Positions 7,824-16,289 of a DNA stretch of 41,717 nucleotides are shown here, piece after piece; positions within the stretch are counted from its first letter, which is position 1; every line of letters begins with the position of its first letter. The notes under the pieces are model-generated. The model had not been told where the DNA came from. It was given only the letters and a program-made list of their open reading frames with translations, and did no database searches. Source of the DNA: Magnetococcales bacterium (GTDB taxonomy: Bacteria > Pseudomonadota > Magnetococcia > Magnetococcales > Magnetaquicoccaceae); NCBI GenBank assembly GCA_015231375.1, contig JADGBT010000033.1:1-41717 (forward strand), written 5' to 3'. A program made the translations under genes and the position numbers.

Positions 7824-9275
7824 TCACACGCCACACTCCTCCGACTCCTCCTTTTTCTTGCGCAAACGCTGATTCAACGCCTGACGGGAAATCCCGAGAA
7901 AATTGGCCGCCACCCCCTGATTGCCGCCCGCACGTCGCATGGCCTCGGCAATCAAATCCATCTCCACCTCCTTCAAGGTGGGCAGACGACCCGTCACCCC
8001 GTGAAAACAGCCCTGGCCCTCGGTCACCATCGATTCGATCGACACCGGAGCCCGCACACCCGCACCGGTTCGCACCGACTTGCGCAACGGCTCCATCGCC
8101 AACCCTTCGCCCGGACCGGATCGCGCCACCGCGTCGAAGATCATCGCGCGCAACTGCCGCGCATTGCCCGGATAATGACCCGAAGCCAGCAAGGCAAACA
8201 TTCCCGCCGGAGTCTCGGGAATCTCCCGACCCAGACTGCACGCCGCCTCGGCCAGAAAATGACGCGCCAAAGGCGCGATATCCTCCAACCGTTCCCGCAA
8301 CGACGGCACCTCGATCCGATGCACCTGCAACCGGAAATACAGATCCGAACGAAAACGCCCTTCGGCCATCATGTCTTCCAGATTCCGATGGGTGGCGCAC
8401 AGAATGCGCGCATCGCTGACCCGTGGCACGTCGGAACCCAAAGGATAATATTTCCGCTCCTGCAACAAGCGCAACAATTTCACCTGGGAACCCTGCCCCA
8501 GATCGCCGATTTCGTCCAGAAACAACGTACCCCGCGTCGCCTTGGCGATCAAACCGGTTCTCGACTCCTCGGCTCCCGAATAGGCTCCTTTCTTGTGCCC
8601 GAACAACGTGTCGGAAAACAACGCGTCATCCAATCCGGCCGCGTTGACCGGCACCAGTTCGCCACCCCGACCGCTGACCCGATGGATCGCCTCAGCAATC
8701 AACTCCTTGCCCACGCCGGTCTCGCCGGTGATCAACACCGGCTCGATGGTGGGAGCGATGGATTCCACATACTGAAAGATCGCCCGCATCTTCGGACTGA
8801 CCGTCACGATGGACGCGAACGCATCGGCATGCTCCAAACGTCCGGAAAGCAGCGAACGCTTCAACGCCCCCACCTGACGTCGCAAACCCCGCCATTCCAA
8901 CGCCTTGCGCGCGCACGCCACAAACCGGTTCTCTTCCACCGGCTTGACCAGAAAATCGAAGGCGCCATCCTTCATGCATCCGACCGCCGTGGCCACCTCG
9001 TCGGTGGCGGTCATCACGATCACCGGGGTCTCGGGATGACGCTGCACGATACGCGGCAACAACACCTCCCCGGACATGTGCGGCATGACCAGATCCAACA
9101 CCACGGCGGACACCTCCTGCCGTTCCATCAGCGGCAACAGCTCGCGACTGTCTTCCAGCGTGACGATTCGTCCCATCCCGGCGCCACGCAAGACAAAAGA
9201 GGCGGACAGCAGAATCGATGGATCATCATCCACCAACGCGATGAGCGGCTCTTCCGACCAGGCGAACGCATTCAT
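7824..9275 (-). CDS. Sigma-54-dependent response regulator (NtrC family)
   Basis: This 483-residue protein has three parts. A receiver domain spans residues 10-125, with phospho-acceptor Asp61 in VVLDLVMP and the K of VKP at 111. An AAA+ sigma-54 activator domain spans about 155-385, with Walker A GETGVGK 184-190, Walker B LFLDEIGD 251-258 and the arginine-finger region FRSDLYFRL. A C-terminal Fis-type helix-turn-helix reads GGNQGVAANFLGISRQALNQ. The sigma-54-contacting loop reads GAYSGA (230-235) instead of GAFTGA. The start overlaps the kinase stop (ATGA), so kinase and regulator form one unit. Target genes are not evident. Confidence 0.93.
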   Translation of the reverse strand: MNAFAWSEEPLIALVDDDPSILLSASFVLRGAGMGRIVTLEDSRELLPLMERQEVSAVVLDLVMPHMSGEVLLPRIVQRHPETPVIVMTATDEVATAVGCMKDGAFDFLVKPVEENRFVACARKALEWRGLRRQVGALKRSLLSGRLEHADAFASIVTVSPKMRAIFQYVESIAPTIEPVLITGETGVGKELIAEAIHRVSGRGGELVPVNAAGLDDALFSDTLFGHKKGAYSGAEESRTGLIAKATRGTLFLDEIGDLGQGSQVKLLRLLQERKYYPLGSDVPRVSDARILCATHRNLEDMMAEGRFRSDLYFRLQVHRIEVPSLRERLEDIAPLARHFLAEAACSLGREIPETPAGMFALLASGHYPGNARQLRAMIFDAVARSGPGEGLAMEPLRKSVRTGAGVRAPVSIESMVTEGQGCFHGVTGRLPTLKEVEMDLIAEAMRRAGGNQGVAANFLGISRQALNQRLRKKKEESEECGV

Positions 9276-10468
9276 GGAACCGCTCCGGGCGCACGCTGAC
9301 GGGGCAGGCGGACCGCGACCGTGCTCCCCTGATCCGGGTTCGCGGCAAACTGGATCGTGCCGCCGTGGTTGCGCACGATGAGCGCGGAAATGGACAACCC
9401 CAGTCCCGTGCCTCCGCTGGCCCCCCGGGTGGTGAAGAACGGCTCGGTCAACCGGGACAGATGCTCGGGAGCGATGCCGCATCCCTGATCTTCCACCGTC
9501 ACCACCACCCACTCCGCCTCCGGCGCGTCGTTTTCCAGCCCGGCGCGAATCCGTACCCGACGACTCCGCTCCGGCAACGATTGCAGCGCGTTGAGAATCA
9601 CATTGATGAACACCTGTTCCAGTTGACGGGAGTTGCCCCGCACCGTCACCCCCCCCTTGACGCACAGCAACTCGCAATGATCGGTATACTTGCGGATCTT
9701 GTGGTTGAGAATCATCAAGGCCGCCTGCAACGGTTCCTGAAGATCGAAGGTTTCGTTCAGGCTTTCCGGATCCCTTCGGGCCAGGTGCTTGAGATTGTCG
9801 ACAATGCTTTTGACCCGCAACGTGTTGAGACGGATCTCCTCGATCAGCGCGGGCAAGGCGGTGCGCGCCTCGACAAAAGGCAGTCCCCCCAGGGCATACT
9901 CGCCGTTGTTTCGATGATATTCGTCGAGAATCGGCACGGCATCCTGCCAACTGCGGGCCAGCAGCGAGGCGTTGAACAGAATGGCATTGTTGGGATTGTT
10001 GATTTCGTGGGCGATGCTGGTGGCCAGCACGCCGAGCGTGGCCAGTCGGGCGTGACGGATCGTCCGGGCCTGGAGAATGCGCGCCTCGGTGACTTCGGTG
10101 GCGATGATCAACGCCTCTTCCACCCGTTTGCGACCCGGACGGGGAATCAGACGAATCTCCCACCAGACCGAATCTTCGGTGGGATATTGAAACCGACTCC
10201 CGTCGCCGGACGCGAAGGCCCCCCGGATGGCCCGGCGGAACCAGGGACGCACCAGCGCCGGTACCAGCACCGTGGCATCCCGGCCGATCATCTCCGCTGG
10301 AGACGGACCGTTCATGGCGCGACTCATGAAGAGGATCCGCCGTTTGCGGTCCACGGTCAGGATCACGTCCGGGGAGTCCTGGAAAATGCGCTCCGGTTGT
10401 TTGCCGCCGCGTGCGGCTTTTCGTTTGCCGGGGATCTCCCCGGCCTGATGACGGCCTCCCGGTTTCAT
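9272..10468 (-). CDS. Cytoplasmic PAS-domain sensor histidine kinase
   Basis: This 398-residue protein has no membrane segments. A PAS domain (about 25-130) is followed by the HisKA dimerisation helix with SIAHEINNPNNA (phospho-acceptor His154). A HATPase_c domain follows, with N box NVILNAL, G1 DQGCGIA, F box EPFFTTR and G2 GGTGLGLS. It resembles NtrB-class kinases and would phosphorylate the sigma-54 regulator encoded immediately downstream with a 4-base overlap. The signal is probably sensed inside the cell through PAS; the ligand is unknown. The ribosome site before ATG 10468 is weak, so the N-terminus is uncertain by some residues. Confidence 0.92.
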   Translation of the reverse strand: MKPGGRHQAGEIPGKRKAARGGKQPERIFQDSPDVILTVDRKRRILFMSRAMNGPSPAEMIGRDATVLVPALVRPWFRRAIRGAFASGDGSRFQYPTEDSVWWEIRLIPRPGRKRVEEALIIATEVTEARILQARTIRHARLATLGVLATSIAHEINNPNNAILFNASLLARSWQDAVPILDEYHRNNGEYALGGLPFVEARTALPALIEEIRLNTLRVKSIVDNLKHLARRDPESLNETFDLQEPLQAALMILNHKIRKYTDHCELLCVKGGVTVRGNSRQLEQVFINVILNALQSLPERSRRVRIRAGLENDAPEAEWVVVTVEDQGCGIAPEHLSRLTEPFFTTRGASGGTGLGLSISALIVRNHGGTIQFAANPDQGSTVAVRLPRQRAPGAVP

Positions 10469-10603
10469 GGAAGGCGCGCCAGGAGATCGTCTGCCCGCAC
10501 GTCGTCAGAGTCACCCGTTGCCAGAAGGCGGGAGGTGAGCATCACGCCTGCCCGCAACCGTTGTCCGGCACGCGGCGCGACCGTCCGCCACCATTCCGTC
10601 ACC

Positions 10604-11341
10604 CTATTCCCCGACGGGCGGTTTCAGCAGCGTGAACAACAGGGCGGTCTGCCAGGTTCGTTCGGCGTTCAGGGTGGCGGCGGCCACGCCATTGGCGGTG
10701 CGCTCCGCATCCCTGGGATGAATCCCCTGCGCCTTGGCTTCGGTCATGGCGCTCTCCCAGGCGGATGCCGCCAGGGCCGAACGCGCCGAACCCGCCGCTG
10801 CCCAGGCCGCCATGCCTCCGTCCAGCCAGGAGACCGCGCCATAAGCGGCAATGGCCGCATCCCGCGCCGCGCCGTCCACCAGACGGGAGACGCTCCAGGC
10901 CCCGGCCGCCATCCGTTGGGCCGCCGCCGCATCCGTGTCCCCATTGGCCCGTTCGCGGGCCTTGGCCAGCGCTTCGACCACACGGGTCTCTCCGGGCAAG
11001 GCCACTTCCAGAATCGGCACGGCGCGCTCGGCGCACGCCACCGCGAACTCCCGCGCCACGGCATCGCTCCACCCCTCCACGGGACGGATTACCCGCGCTT
11101 CCTGGAAAATCCGATACGGCCCGGACGAAAACGCCTTGCCCCGTCCTTCGGCCGTCCAGATCACCGGTCCGAGCCACTCCACCAGATCCTCCGCGCGACA
11201 CACATGATACCCACGCACACACGGCGACAATCCCCCATGGATGGCCGGCATCCAGGAGCCGTCGGTATTCCAGCGACCCGACCCCCCATGACAGCAGACG
11301 CCATCCGCCCCTAAAACTTTATAGTACACCTGATCGCTCAT
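10604..11341 (-). CDS. Uncharacterised protein with alanine-rich helical C-terminus
   Basis: This 245-residue soluble protein begins MSDQVYYKVLGADGVCCHGG and contains GGLSPCVRGYHVCRAEDLVEWLGP and then IWTAEGRG near residues 35-67. That segment recalls the small DUF7666-like domain of phage and plasmid proteins (xxCxxGFHxC followed by W.V...G), but this is only a visual resemblance. Residues about 85-240 are Ala-rich amphipathic helices without known motifs. AGGTGA lies 6 bases before the ATG. It is 21 bases downstream of nnrS and probably co-transcribed with it. Function unknown. Confidence 0.75.
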   Translation of the reverse strand: MSDQVYYKVLGADGVCCHGGSGRWNTDGSWMPAIHGGLSPCVRGYHVCRAEDLVEWLGPVIWTAEGRGKAFSSGPYRIFQEARVIRPVEGWSDAVAREFAVACAERAVPILEVALPGETRVVEALAKARERANGDTDAAAAQRMAAGAWSVSRLVDGAARDAAIAAYGAVSWLDGGMAAWAAAGSARSALAASAWESAMTEAKAQGIHPRDAERTANGVAAATLNAERTWQTALLFTLLKPPVGE

Positions 11342-11362
11342 GAGTATTCACCTTTATCCAGA

Positions 11363-12532
11363 TCATCCAACCTGGCCATCCGGTCGCGGCGCCGACAGGA
11401 TGGGCAAAATGATCCTGCAGAATAACAGATAAGCAACGATCCACAACCCCCCGGAAAGCGGAATGCCGACCTCGGGGGCCCAGGAGGCCCAAAAAACCCG
11501 CGTCAACGCGGCAGCGGTCATGATCAGGAAGGCCAAAGTCAGGGCGCGGGGGGAGATCAATGGACGACCGGTATGGGCCAGGGCGATCCGCGCCATGATC
11601 CCCAGCGTGAACAGTCCCATGGCTCCGACCGTCAAGGCGTGCAGGGCGGTGGCGTCGGTCAGCAGAGCGGTGAGCCGGGCCGCGCCCCGCAACAGCAATC
11701 CCGCCACCAGCCACAGGTATCCCAGATGCAACACCCAAAGCAAGGGGGTGCCAAGGGTCTTGTGTCCATGCCAGCGGGCCAGCCGCACCCCCTGCACCCC
11801 GCCGGCGGCCAAAAAGATCCAGCCCGCCTGGCTTGCGGTGGGCCAGAACAGATCCGCCAGCACCACCAGGGTCAGGGTCACGGCTCCGGCGATTTCCAAA
11901 GGGGGGGAGATGGCGAAAGAGGGATCCTCGCCACGGGCTTTCAGGGCGTCGCGGGTGAACATGGGCATGATGTGGCCACCGGTCATGGCCAGAAAGAAGA
12001 CGATGGCATTCACCCCGAGCATCACCCCGGCGCGGGCGCTGTCGCGGGTCCATTCCAGGGACTCCAGATGGGTCAGCAGATCACCAACGGCCATCAGTCC
12101 CACCAGCACCGGAAAGATGCGATGGACCCGATTGCCGGTAAACCACAGGGTGGGCGTCAGAAAATAGAGAAAACCGGCAAAAAAGGCCACATCGGCCACC
12201 GCCTGGATCCAGGCGGGCAGACAGCAACCCAGGAGCGCGGCCACGCGACCCAGCAGCCAGGCGCCGACCAGGAGGTTCAGAGGTGGACCGGTCAGAGGAG
12301 GGGTTTTCGACCAGACCGGGGTGGCGGAGAGCAGAAAGCCCGCCGCCGCCGCTGCCGTGAATCCGAACAGCATCTCGTGGCCATGCAGTCCGACCACGGA
12401 CCAGGAGTGGTCCAGGGGCATCCACCCAGCCAGAAAGGCCAGCCAGAAGAGCATGGCTCCCACGGACCAGATCCCGGCCAGGGTGAAGAGAATCCGGAAA
12501 CCCTGGACCAGGAGGATCCGCAACAGTGTCAT
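11363..12532 (-). CDS. nnrS: NnrS family heme-copper membrane protein
   Basis: This 389-residue protein has about 12 hydrophobic segments. Family motifs are GLHGHEMLFGF (about residues 48-58), MTGGHIMPMFTRDA in the middle and AHTGRPL near the end, which place conserved His residues in or near the membrane. NnrS proteins bind heme and copper and protect cells from nitric-oxide stress, often alongside denitrification genes. No nitrite or nitric-oxide reductase is in this window. The first gene of a probable two-gene unit, it ends 21 bases before the unknown 245-residue gene. Confidence 0.9.
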   Translation of the reverse strand: MTLLRILLVQGFRILFTLAGIWSVGAMLFWLAFLAGWMPLDHSWSVVGLHGHEMLFGFTAAAAAGFLLSATPVWSKTPPLTGPPLNLLVGAWLLGRVAALLGCCLPAWIQAVADVAFFAGFLYFLTPTLWFTGNRVHRIFPVLVGLMAVGDLLTHLESLEWTRDSARAGVMLGVNAIVFFLAMTGGHIMPMFTRDALKARGEDPSFAISPPLEIAGAVTLTLVVLADLFWPTASQAGWIFLAAGGVQGVRLARWHGHKTLGTPLLWVLHLGYLWLVAGLLLRGAARLTALLTDATALHALTVGAMGLFTLGIMARIALAHTGRPLISPRALTLAFLIMTAAALTRVFWASWAPEVGIPLSGGLWIVAYLLFCRIILPILSAPRPDGQVG

Positions 12533-12610
12533 GGGAGTCGTTTCCGCTAAAGCCGGACGGGAAAAACGAGGTCGATCACGCTTTGGCGCAGGTCATGCCC
12601 ACCCGGCGAA

Positions 12611-12634
12611 CCCGGCGCGTCAGCATGCGCCGGG
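12611..12634 (-). terminator. GC-rich hairpin downstream of small gene
   Basis: CCCGGCGC (12611-12618) and GCGCCGGG (12627-12634) form a perfect 8-bp stem with an 8-base loop, about 35 bases after the stop of the 77-residue gene. No U-tract is visible. Confidence 0.35.
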
Positions 12635-12668
12635 CAGGGGTGCGCATACGCTTGAAACGGACGCGGGA

Positions 12669-12902
12669 TCAGGCCACGCTGTTTGCGGAGAGACGTTGCT
12701 GGGCCGCCGGAGACAGGGTGACCCGATAGGCCGACGAACGCACCTGGGAGACCACGGGATCACCCAGGCTGGCGCCACTCTTCTCCCCCCGGTTTTGGCC
12801 CGCGACGGTTCTGGCCTCTTTTTCGCGGTTTTGTTGTTGCAGTTGGGTGGCGGTTTGCACGGCCCGTTGAATCAGGAATCCGGCGGCGCTCAGTATGTCC
12901 AT
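12669..12902 (-). CDS. Small uncharacterised protein with LSPAAQ motif
   Basis: This 77-residue protein starts MDILSAAGFLIQRAVQTATQ, has a Gln/Lys/Arg-rich central helix and ends YRVTLSPAAQQRLSANSVA. The V.LSPAAQ segment recurs in short motility-associated proteins (for example YjfB-like), which also start MDI; the resemblance is weak. GAGGAGTC lies just before the ATG at 12902, supporting a real gene. No signal peptide or membrane segment is seen. It stands alone, downstream of a 500-base gene-free stretch. Confidence 0.65.
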   Translation of the reverse strand: MDILSAAGFLIQRAVQTATQLQQQNREKEARTVAGQNRGEKSGASLGDPVVSQVRSSAYRVTLSPAAQQRLSANSVA

Positions 12903-13405
12903 GGTGCGACTCCTCACGATCAGGAGGTTGGGTTTCACGTTCACCATCGGCCCGGAAAGATCCGACGACCGATTGAACAAACATGAAGCAACACGCATGC
13001 CAATACTGAAAAATCCGGATCATTCCACCGGATCGACCCGGCCCGGCCGGAAGGCGACAGGCCGGGGTTGTCAAAATTCCAAGACCACACCTGGACCCAT
13101 ACCCGCCATCCGACAACGCCCAATCCACACCAGGCGCACCCAATCAAAACCCGATCAAGAAAAAATTCTGTTCCGGATCATGGCAACCTGTTGATATAAA
13201 TAGTGCAAATTGCGCTACTACCCTTCTGCCCGCCTCTCAATCAAAACCCAATCAAGAAATATCCCAAAAAGCAGGTGATCGGGACGGATGCCATGACGCT
13301 TTTTGAAATTTCAAATAGCCCGGTTGCCATCACCAACCGTCCGGACAGACCACTTCCCCATGCAACCCAAAAACGCCATCACCACCCGCACCAGGAAGCG
13401 GCATA
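12903..13405. other. Gene-free stretch with short direct and inverted repeats
   Basis: No credible gene. Features visible: a direct repeat of about 22 bases, CAATCAAAACCCGATCAAGA at 13141 and CAATCAAAACCCAATCAAGA at 13238, with one mismatch; a near-perfect inverted repeat TAGTGCAA-A-TTGCGCTA at 13200-13217 lying between the two copies; and a CCCGGCC/GGCCGGG hairpin at 13042-13066. The repeats could be an operator region for the small gene at 12669-12902, or the scar of an insertion. Confidence 0.5.
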
Positions 13406-14125
13406 TTATGCCCACCAAGCCGGAACATATCCGGCTCTGGGGTGTTCGGGATCAGCCGGCTTGATCAGTCCGGCCGCCAAGGCTTTTTGGAGTACCCCGG
13501 ATGCCATGGCGGCATTCTTCTTGTCGATGCCAAACCGCTCGCACAAGGTGGCGTTTTTCATGCGATCACCGCTGAGACATTTCAAGACGGCATGGTGATA
13601 ACAGGCCCGAATCCGTTCATCCTGGGTCATCTCGGCAAAAGAACGCGGTCCATAAAGAACGACCTGCATCGAATCCTCGCCGACCCGAAACAATGGCGGC
13701 GGCAATTGAAACCCTTTGAACATCACCGGAGCCAGCAAAGCGGGCGGGATCTCCAGAATGACCACCCGTCCATCCGGATGGTCCACAACCCGAAACTGAA
13801 AAGCGACATTGGACTGCAACGCCTGATCCAGCCAAATCGCAAGCCCCTGGTTGCCCACCTTGTCGCCATCGGGATCAAACGCAGAACCCACCACCCGATG
13901 GGTTGAATCGTCGAGTCCCCACAGCATATAAGCGCGCTCCCGATCCTCCAGCCGACAGGAGTTGGCAAGCGCGGAGACAAGCTTGCCGATCATCTCGGGA
14001 TTGGTATTGTCCCGCTTGAATTCGACCCAGGGGGTTTCGTTCGGCAAGGCCCGGAGATCGTTGATCAGGTCGATGTCACGTTCCTGACCCGCGTCTGGCC
14101 TGTTCCTGCTTTCAGTGGTGGGCAA
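13406..14125 (-). CDS. AlbA_2 (Schlafen-type) DNA-binding domain protein
   Basis: This 239-residue protein has an AlbA_2 domain (about 15-130), with PWVEFKRDNTNP, ALANSC and YMLWGLDDSTHRVVG matching the family's EFK...ANT.GG...G+.d...vvG pattern. A probable winged helix lies at about 175-225 (ATLCERFGIDKKNAAMASGV). The HATPase_c_4 domain found in longer relatives is absent. The TTG at 14125 is chosen because GGAGG lies about 7 bases upstream, inside the 3' end of the exonuclease gene; the two genes overlap by 14 bases. AlbA_2 proteins bind nucleic acid and include many putative regulators; the role here is unknown. Confidence 0.75.
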   Translation of the reverse strand: MPTTESRNRPDAGQERDIDLINDLRALPNETPWVEFKRDNTNPEMIGKLVSALANSCRLEDRERAYMLWGLDDSTHRVVGSAFDPDGDKVGNQGLAIWLDQALQSNVAFQFRVVDHPDGRVVILEIPPALLAPVMFKGFQLPPPLFRVGEDSMQVVLYGPRSFAEMTQDERIRACYHHAVLKCLSGDRMKNATLCERFGIDKKNAAMASGVLQKALAAGLIKPADPEHPRAGYVPAWWA

Positions 14126-14771
14126 AAATATCCTCCTCCTCCCAGCCCGCCAGATCCAGCGCCACCCGTTGGGGCAGAAAACGCATGCAGGCCAACGCCA
14201 GTTCCAGACGGCCTTCCCGTTGCAGCATGGCCTCCAGCCGTTCTTTGAGGGCCACCAGATGGATGACATCCGAGGAGGCGTAGGCGATCTGTTTGTCCGA
14301 CAGTTGTTCGGCGGCCCAGTCCGAGGATTGCTGTTCCTTGTTCATCTCGATGCCGAGCAGTTCGGAGGCCAGATCCTTGAGGCCATGACGATCCGTGAAG
14401 GTGCGGGTCAGACGCGAGGCGATCTTGGTGCAAAAGACCGGTTTGATCTCCACCCCCAGCCAATGTTTCACGGCGGCCACGTCGAAACGGGCGAAATGGG
14501 CAATTTTTTCCACCCGGTCGGACTCCAGAACCTCCTTGAGGCGCGGCGCCTGGAAGGAACGGGTCTGTACCAGGGTGATCACTCCCGCCTCGTTGCACAT
14601 CTGCACCAGACACAGACGATCCCGCCGGGTCTTCAAGCCCATGGTTTCGGTGTCGATGGCCAGATAACGGCTCTCCAGATAACAACGCTGACGCTCGGGA
14701 TCCAGATCATCGAGCAATACCACAGCCTGGCCGGGCAACGGACCCGCATTCGGGGCGTGTTGGGTGATCAT
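14112..14771 (-). CDS. RNase D-like 3'-5' exonuclease (DEDDy family)
   Basis: This 219-residue protein consists only of the exonuclease domain, without the HRDC domains of full-length RNase D. The catalytic set is visible: Exo I YLAIDTETMGL (Asp, Glu), Exo II IAHFARFDVAAV (Asp), Exo III IAYASSDVIHL (Tyr, Asp). Short RNase D forms like this are common in alphaproteobacteria and act on 3' ends of small RNAs such as tRNA. The ATG at 14771 has GGAG 10 bases upstream. It is divergent from the repeat-protein gene and overlaps the downstream AlbA_2 gene. Confidence 0.9.
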   Translation of the reverse strand: MITQHAPNAGPLPGQAVVLLDDLDPERQRCYLESRYLAIDTETMGLKTRRDRLCLVQMCNEAGVITLVQTRSFQAPRLKEVLESDRVEKIAHFARFDVAAVKHWLGVEIKPVFCTKIASRLTRTFTDRHGLKDLASELLGIEMNKEQQSSDWAAEQLSDKQIAYASSDVIHLVALKERLEAMLQREGRLELALACMRFLPQRVALDLAGWEEEDIFAHH

Positions 14772-14913
14772 GTGATTCAAGCTCCGTGGAAAAAATGATG
14801 GAGTGGGTATCCTCGGGAAACGGTATTGTGTTAGAATAACGCAAGCGGTTGGTCGGAATCCAGGTGTGCGTGTCACCTATGGACAAATCAGAACAAAAGA
14901 GGATACGACAAAA

Positions 14914-16203
14914 ATGGCGGAACGGGATCTCTACACAAACGAACAGTTGGCGAAAATCCGCGCAACTTTGTCGGACGCGCTGGGAGACAACGCGCGTCAA
15001 GCCCTGGACAATCTGGATCATCGTTTTGTCGCCGCCAGCGACCTGCCCGCCACGGCCACCAACCAGAAAAGCGGCGCTTCCGGAGGTCGTCGTGGCGGTT
15101 CGTCCTCGGACTACGACGAGGACAAAAAACCCTCCGTGGACGTGGAAGGGGTGATCCAGGAAGGTCGCCTGAAGAAAATGCTCGAAACCCTGGGCAAAAT
15201 CCAGGAGGAACCGGCCCAGGTGCGCACCATGGTCGCCGAGATCCTGCGTCACAAGGAGGTCAAGGCCTTCCACATGGTGGACGCCATGTCCAAGGTGACC
15301 AGCGATGTGGAACTGGTCAACGCCCTGGCCCATGGCATCGTCTCCCACAAGGGGGTCAATCCGCTGATCGACGGTCTGCGTCACGCCACCATCAGCCCGG
15401 AAGCGATGAAATCCCTGGCCATGGGCGTGGCGGAACAAGGCACCATCAACCATGTCATCCGCGCCATCGCCACCGCCCCGCCCAATCAGCCCGAGGCGGA
15501 AATCATCTGGGCTATGGAGGTCATGGGACGCGGCACCATGGAACAGATGCTCGAAGCCATCAAGCTCATGTCCAACGACTCCCCCGGCACCACCATTCTG
15601 GCCACCGGCATCGTCAACCGCAAAGAGATCGCCATCGAACCCCTGGTCCGTTCCCTCACGGCCACCAAGGGCAACGCCAAAGCCACGGCGATTCTGGCCG
15701 TGGCCCTCACCAAACTGGCGGATACCGCCTCCCTGGTGACCCTGCTGGAAAAATATGTCACCGACGACACCGACGCCGGCGAAATCCTGACCGTCAAACT
15801 GGTGCAGCGCAGCCTGGACGAAAAAGACAAAGGACGCCCCAAACTCATGGCCAAGGCCGCCCGCATGATGCGCGCCAACTCCATGGCGGGCAAGATCCTC
15901 ACCTGGGGTATTGTCCAGCAGGGGGATCCCCTGCAACTGGAAGCCTCCTATCAGCGCATCAACCATCCTGTCGGCAAACAGATCCTGGCCTGCGGCATCG
16001 CCAAGAAGCTCTCCGCCATCCAGGCGATCCGTCTGCTGGGCGGGGATTATTTCAAGCTCTCGAAAATGCAAGGCACGGCGGACACGGCCATGCGCGAAGC
16101 CAAACAACGTTACGAATGGGTGCTTTACAACATGCTCGGCGAAGTGCCGGAAGCGCAAAAACCGGCCATGTCGGCGCGCGAGGCGTTGAGCAAGGGACTG
16201 TAG
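14914..16203 (+). CDS. Uncharacterised solenoid protein of about nine 30-residue helical repeats
   Basis: This 429-residue soluble protein has a short helical N-terminus and a Gly/Ser/charged linker (about 51-75), then a repeat array from about residue 105 to 370. A core LAxGIVxx recurs at about 107 (VAEILRHK), 138 (LAHGIVSH), 168 (LAMGVAEQ), 199 (WAMEVMGR), 229 (LATGIVNR), 261 (LAVALTKL), 292 (LTVKLVQR), 329 (LTWGIVQQ) and 358 (LACGIAKK). The spacing is nearly constant at 30-31. It is HEAT-like in shape but I do not recognise the family. The ATG at 14914 follows GAGGA; the preceding in-frame extension lacks a ribosome site. Function unknown; a scaffold or binding role is likely from architecture. 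Confidence 0.85.
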   Translation: MAERDLYTNEQLAKIRATLSDALGDNARQALDNLDHRFVAASDLPATATNQKSGASGGRRGGSSSDYDEDKKPSVDVEGVIQEGRLKKMLETLGKIQEEPAQVRTMVAEILRHKEVKAFHMVDAMSKVTSDVELVNALAHGIVSHKGVNPLIDGLRHATISPEAMKSLAMGVAEQGTINHVIRAIATAPPNQPEAEIIWAMEVMGRGTMEQMLEAIKLMSNDSPGTTILATGIVNRKEIAIEPLVRSLTATKGNAKATAILAVALTKLADTASLVTLLEKYVTDDTDAGEILTVKLVQRSLDEKDKGRPKLMAKAARMMRANSMAGKILTWGIVQQGDPLQLEASYQRINHPVGKQILACGIAKKLSAIQAIRLLGGDYFKLSKMQGTADTAMREAKQRYEWVLYNMLGEVPEAQKPAMSAREALSKGL

Positions 16204-16247
16204 TCAAATCCACCCGAGACCAGGATTCGCGATCAGGAGACCCGAGC

Positions 16248-16264
16248 GATGCCGCAGCGGCATC
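16248..16264. repeat. Inverted repeat between convergent genes
   Basis: GATGCCGC-A-GCGGCATC is a perfect inverted repeat 45 bases after the solenoid-protein stop and 26 bases before the trpA stop. It has no T-run, so if it terminates transcription it is a weak signal. Confidence 0.35.
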
Positions 16265-16289
16265 AACGGGTCGAAGTCGGATGGTCCCG

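Noticed and set aside
9272-10514. Fusion of the kinase and regulator frames into one 896-residue protein
   Set aside because: The upstream part of that frame is the kinase gene read out of frame; the ATGA overlap at 9272-9275 shows two separate genes.
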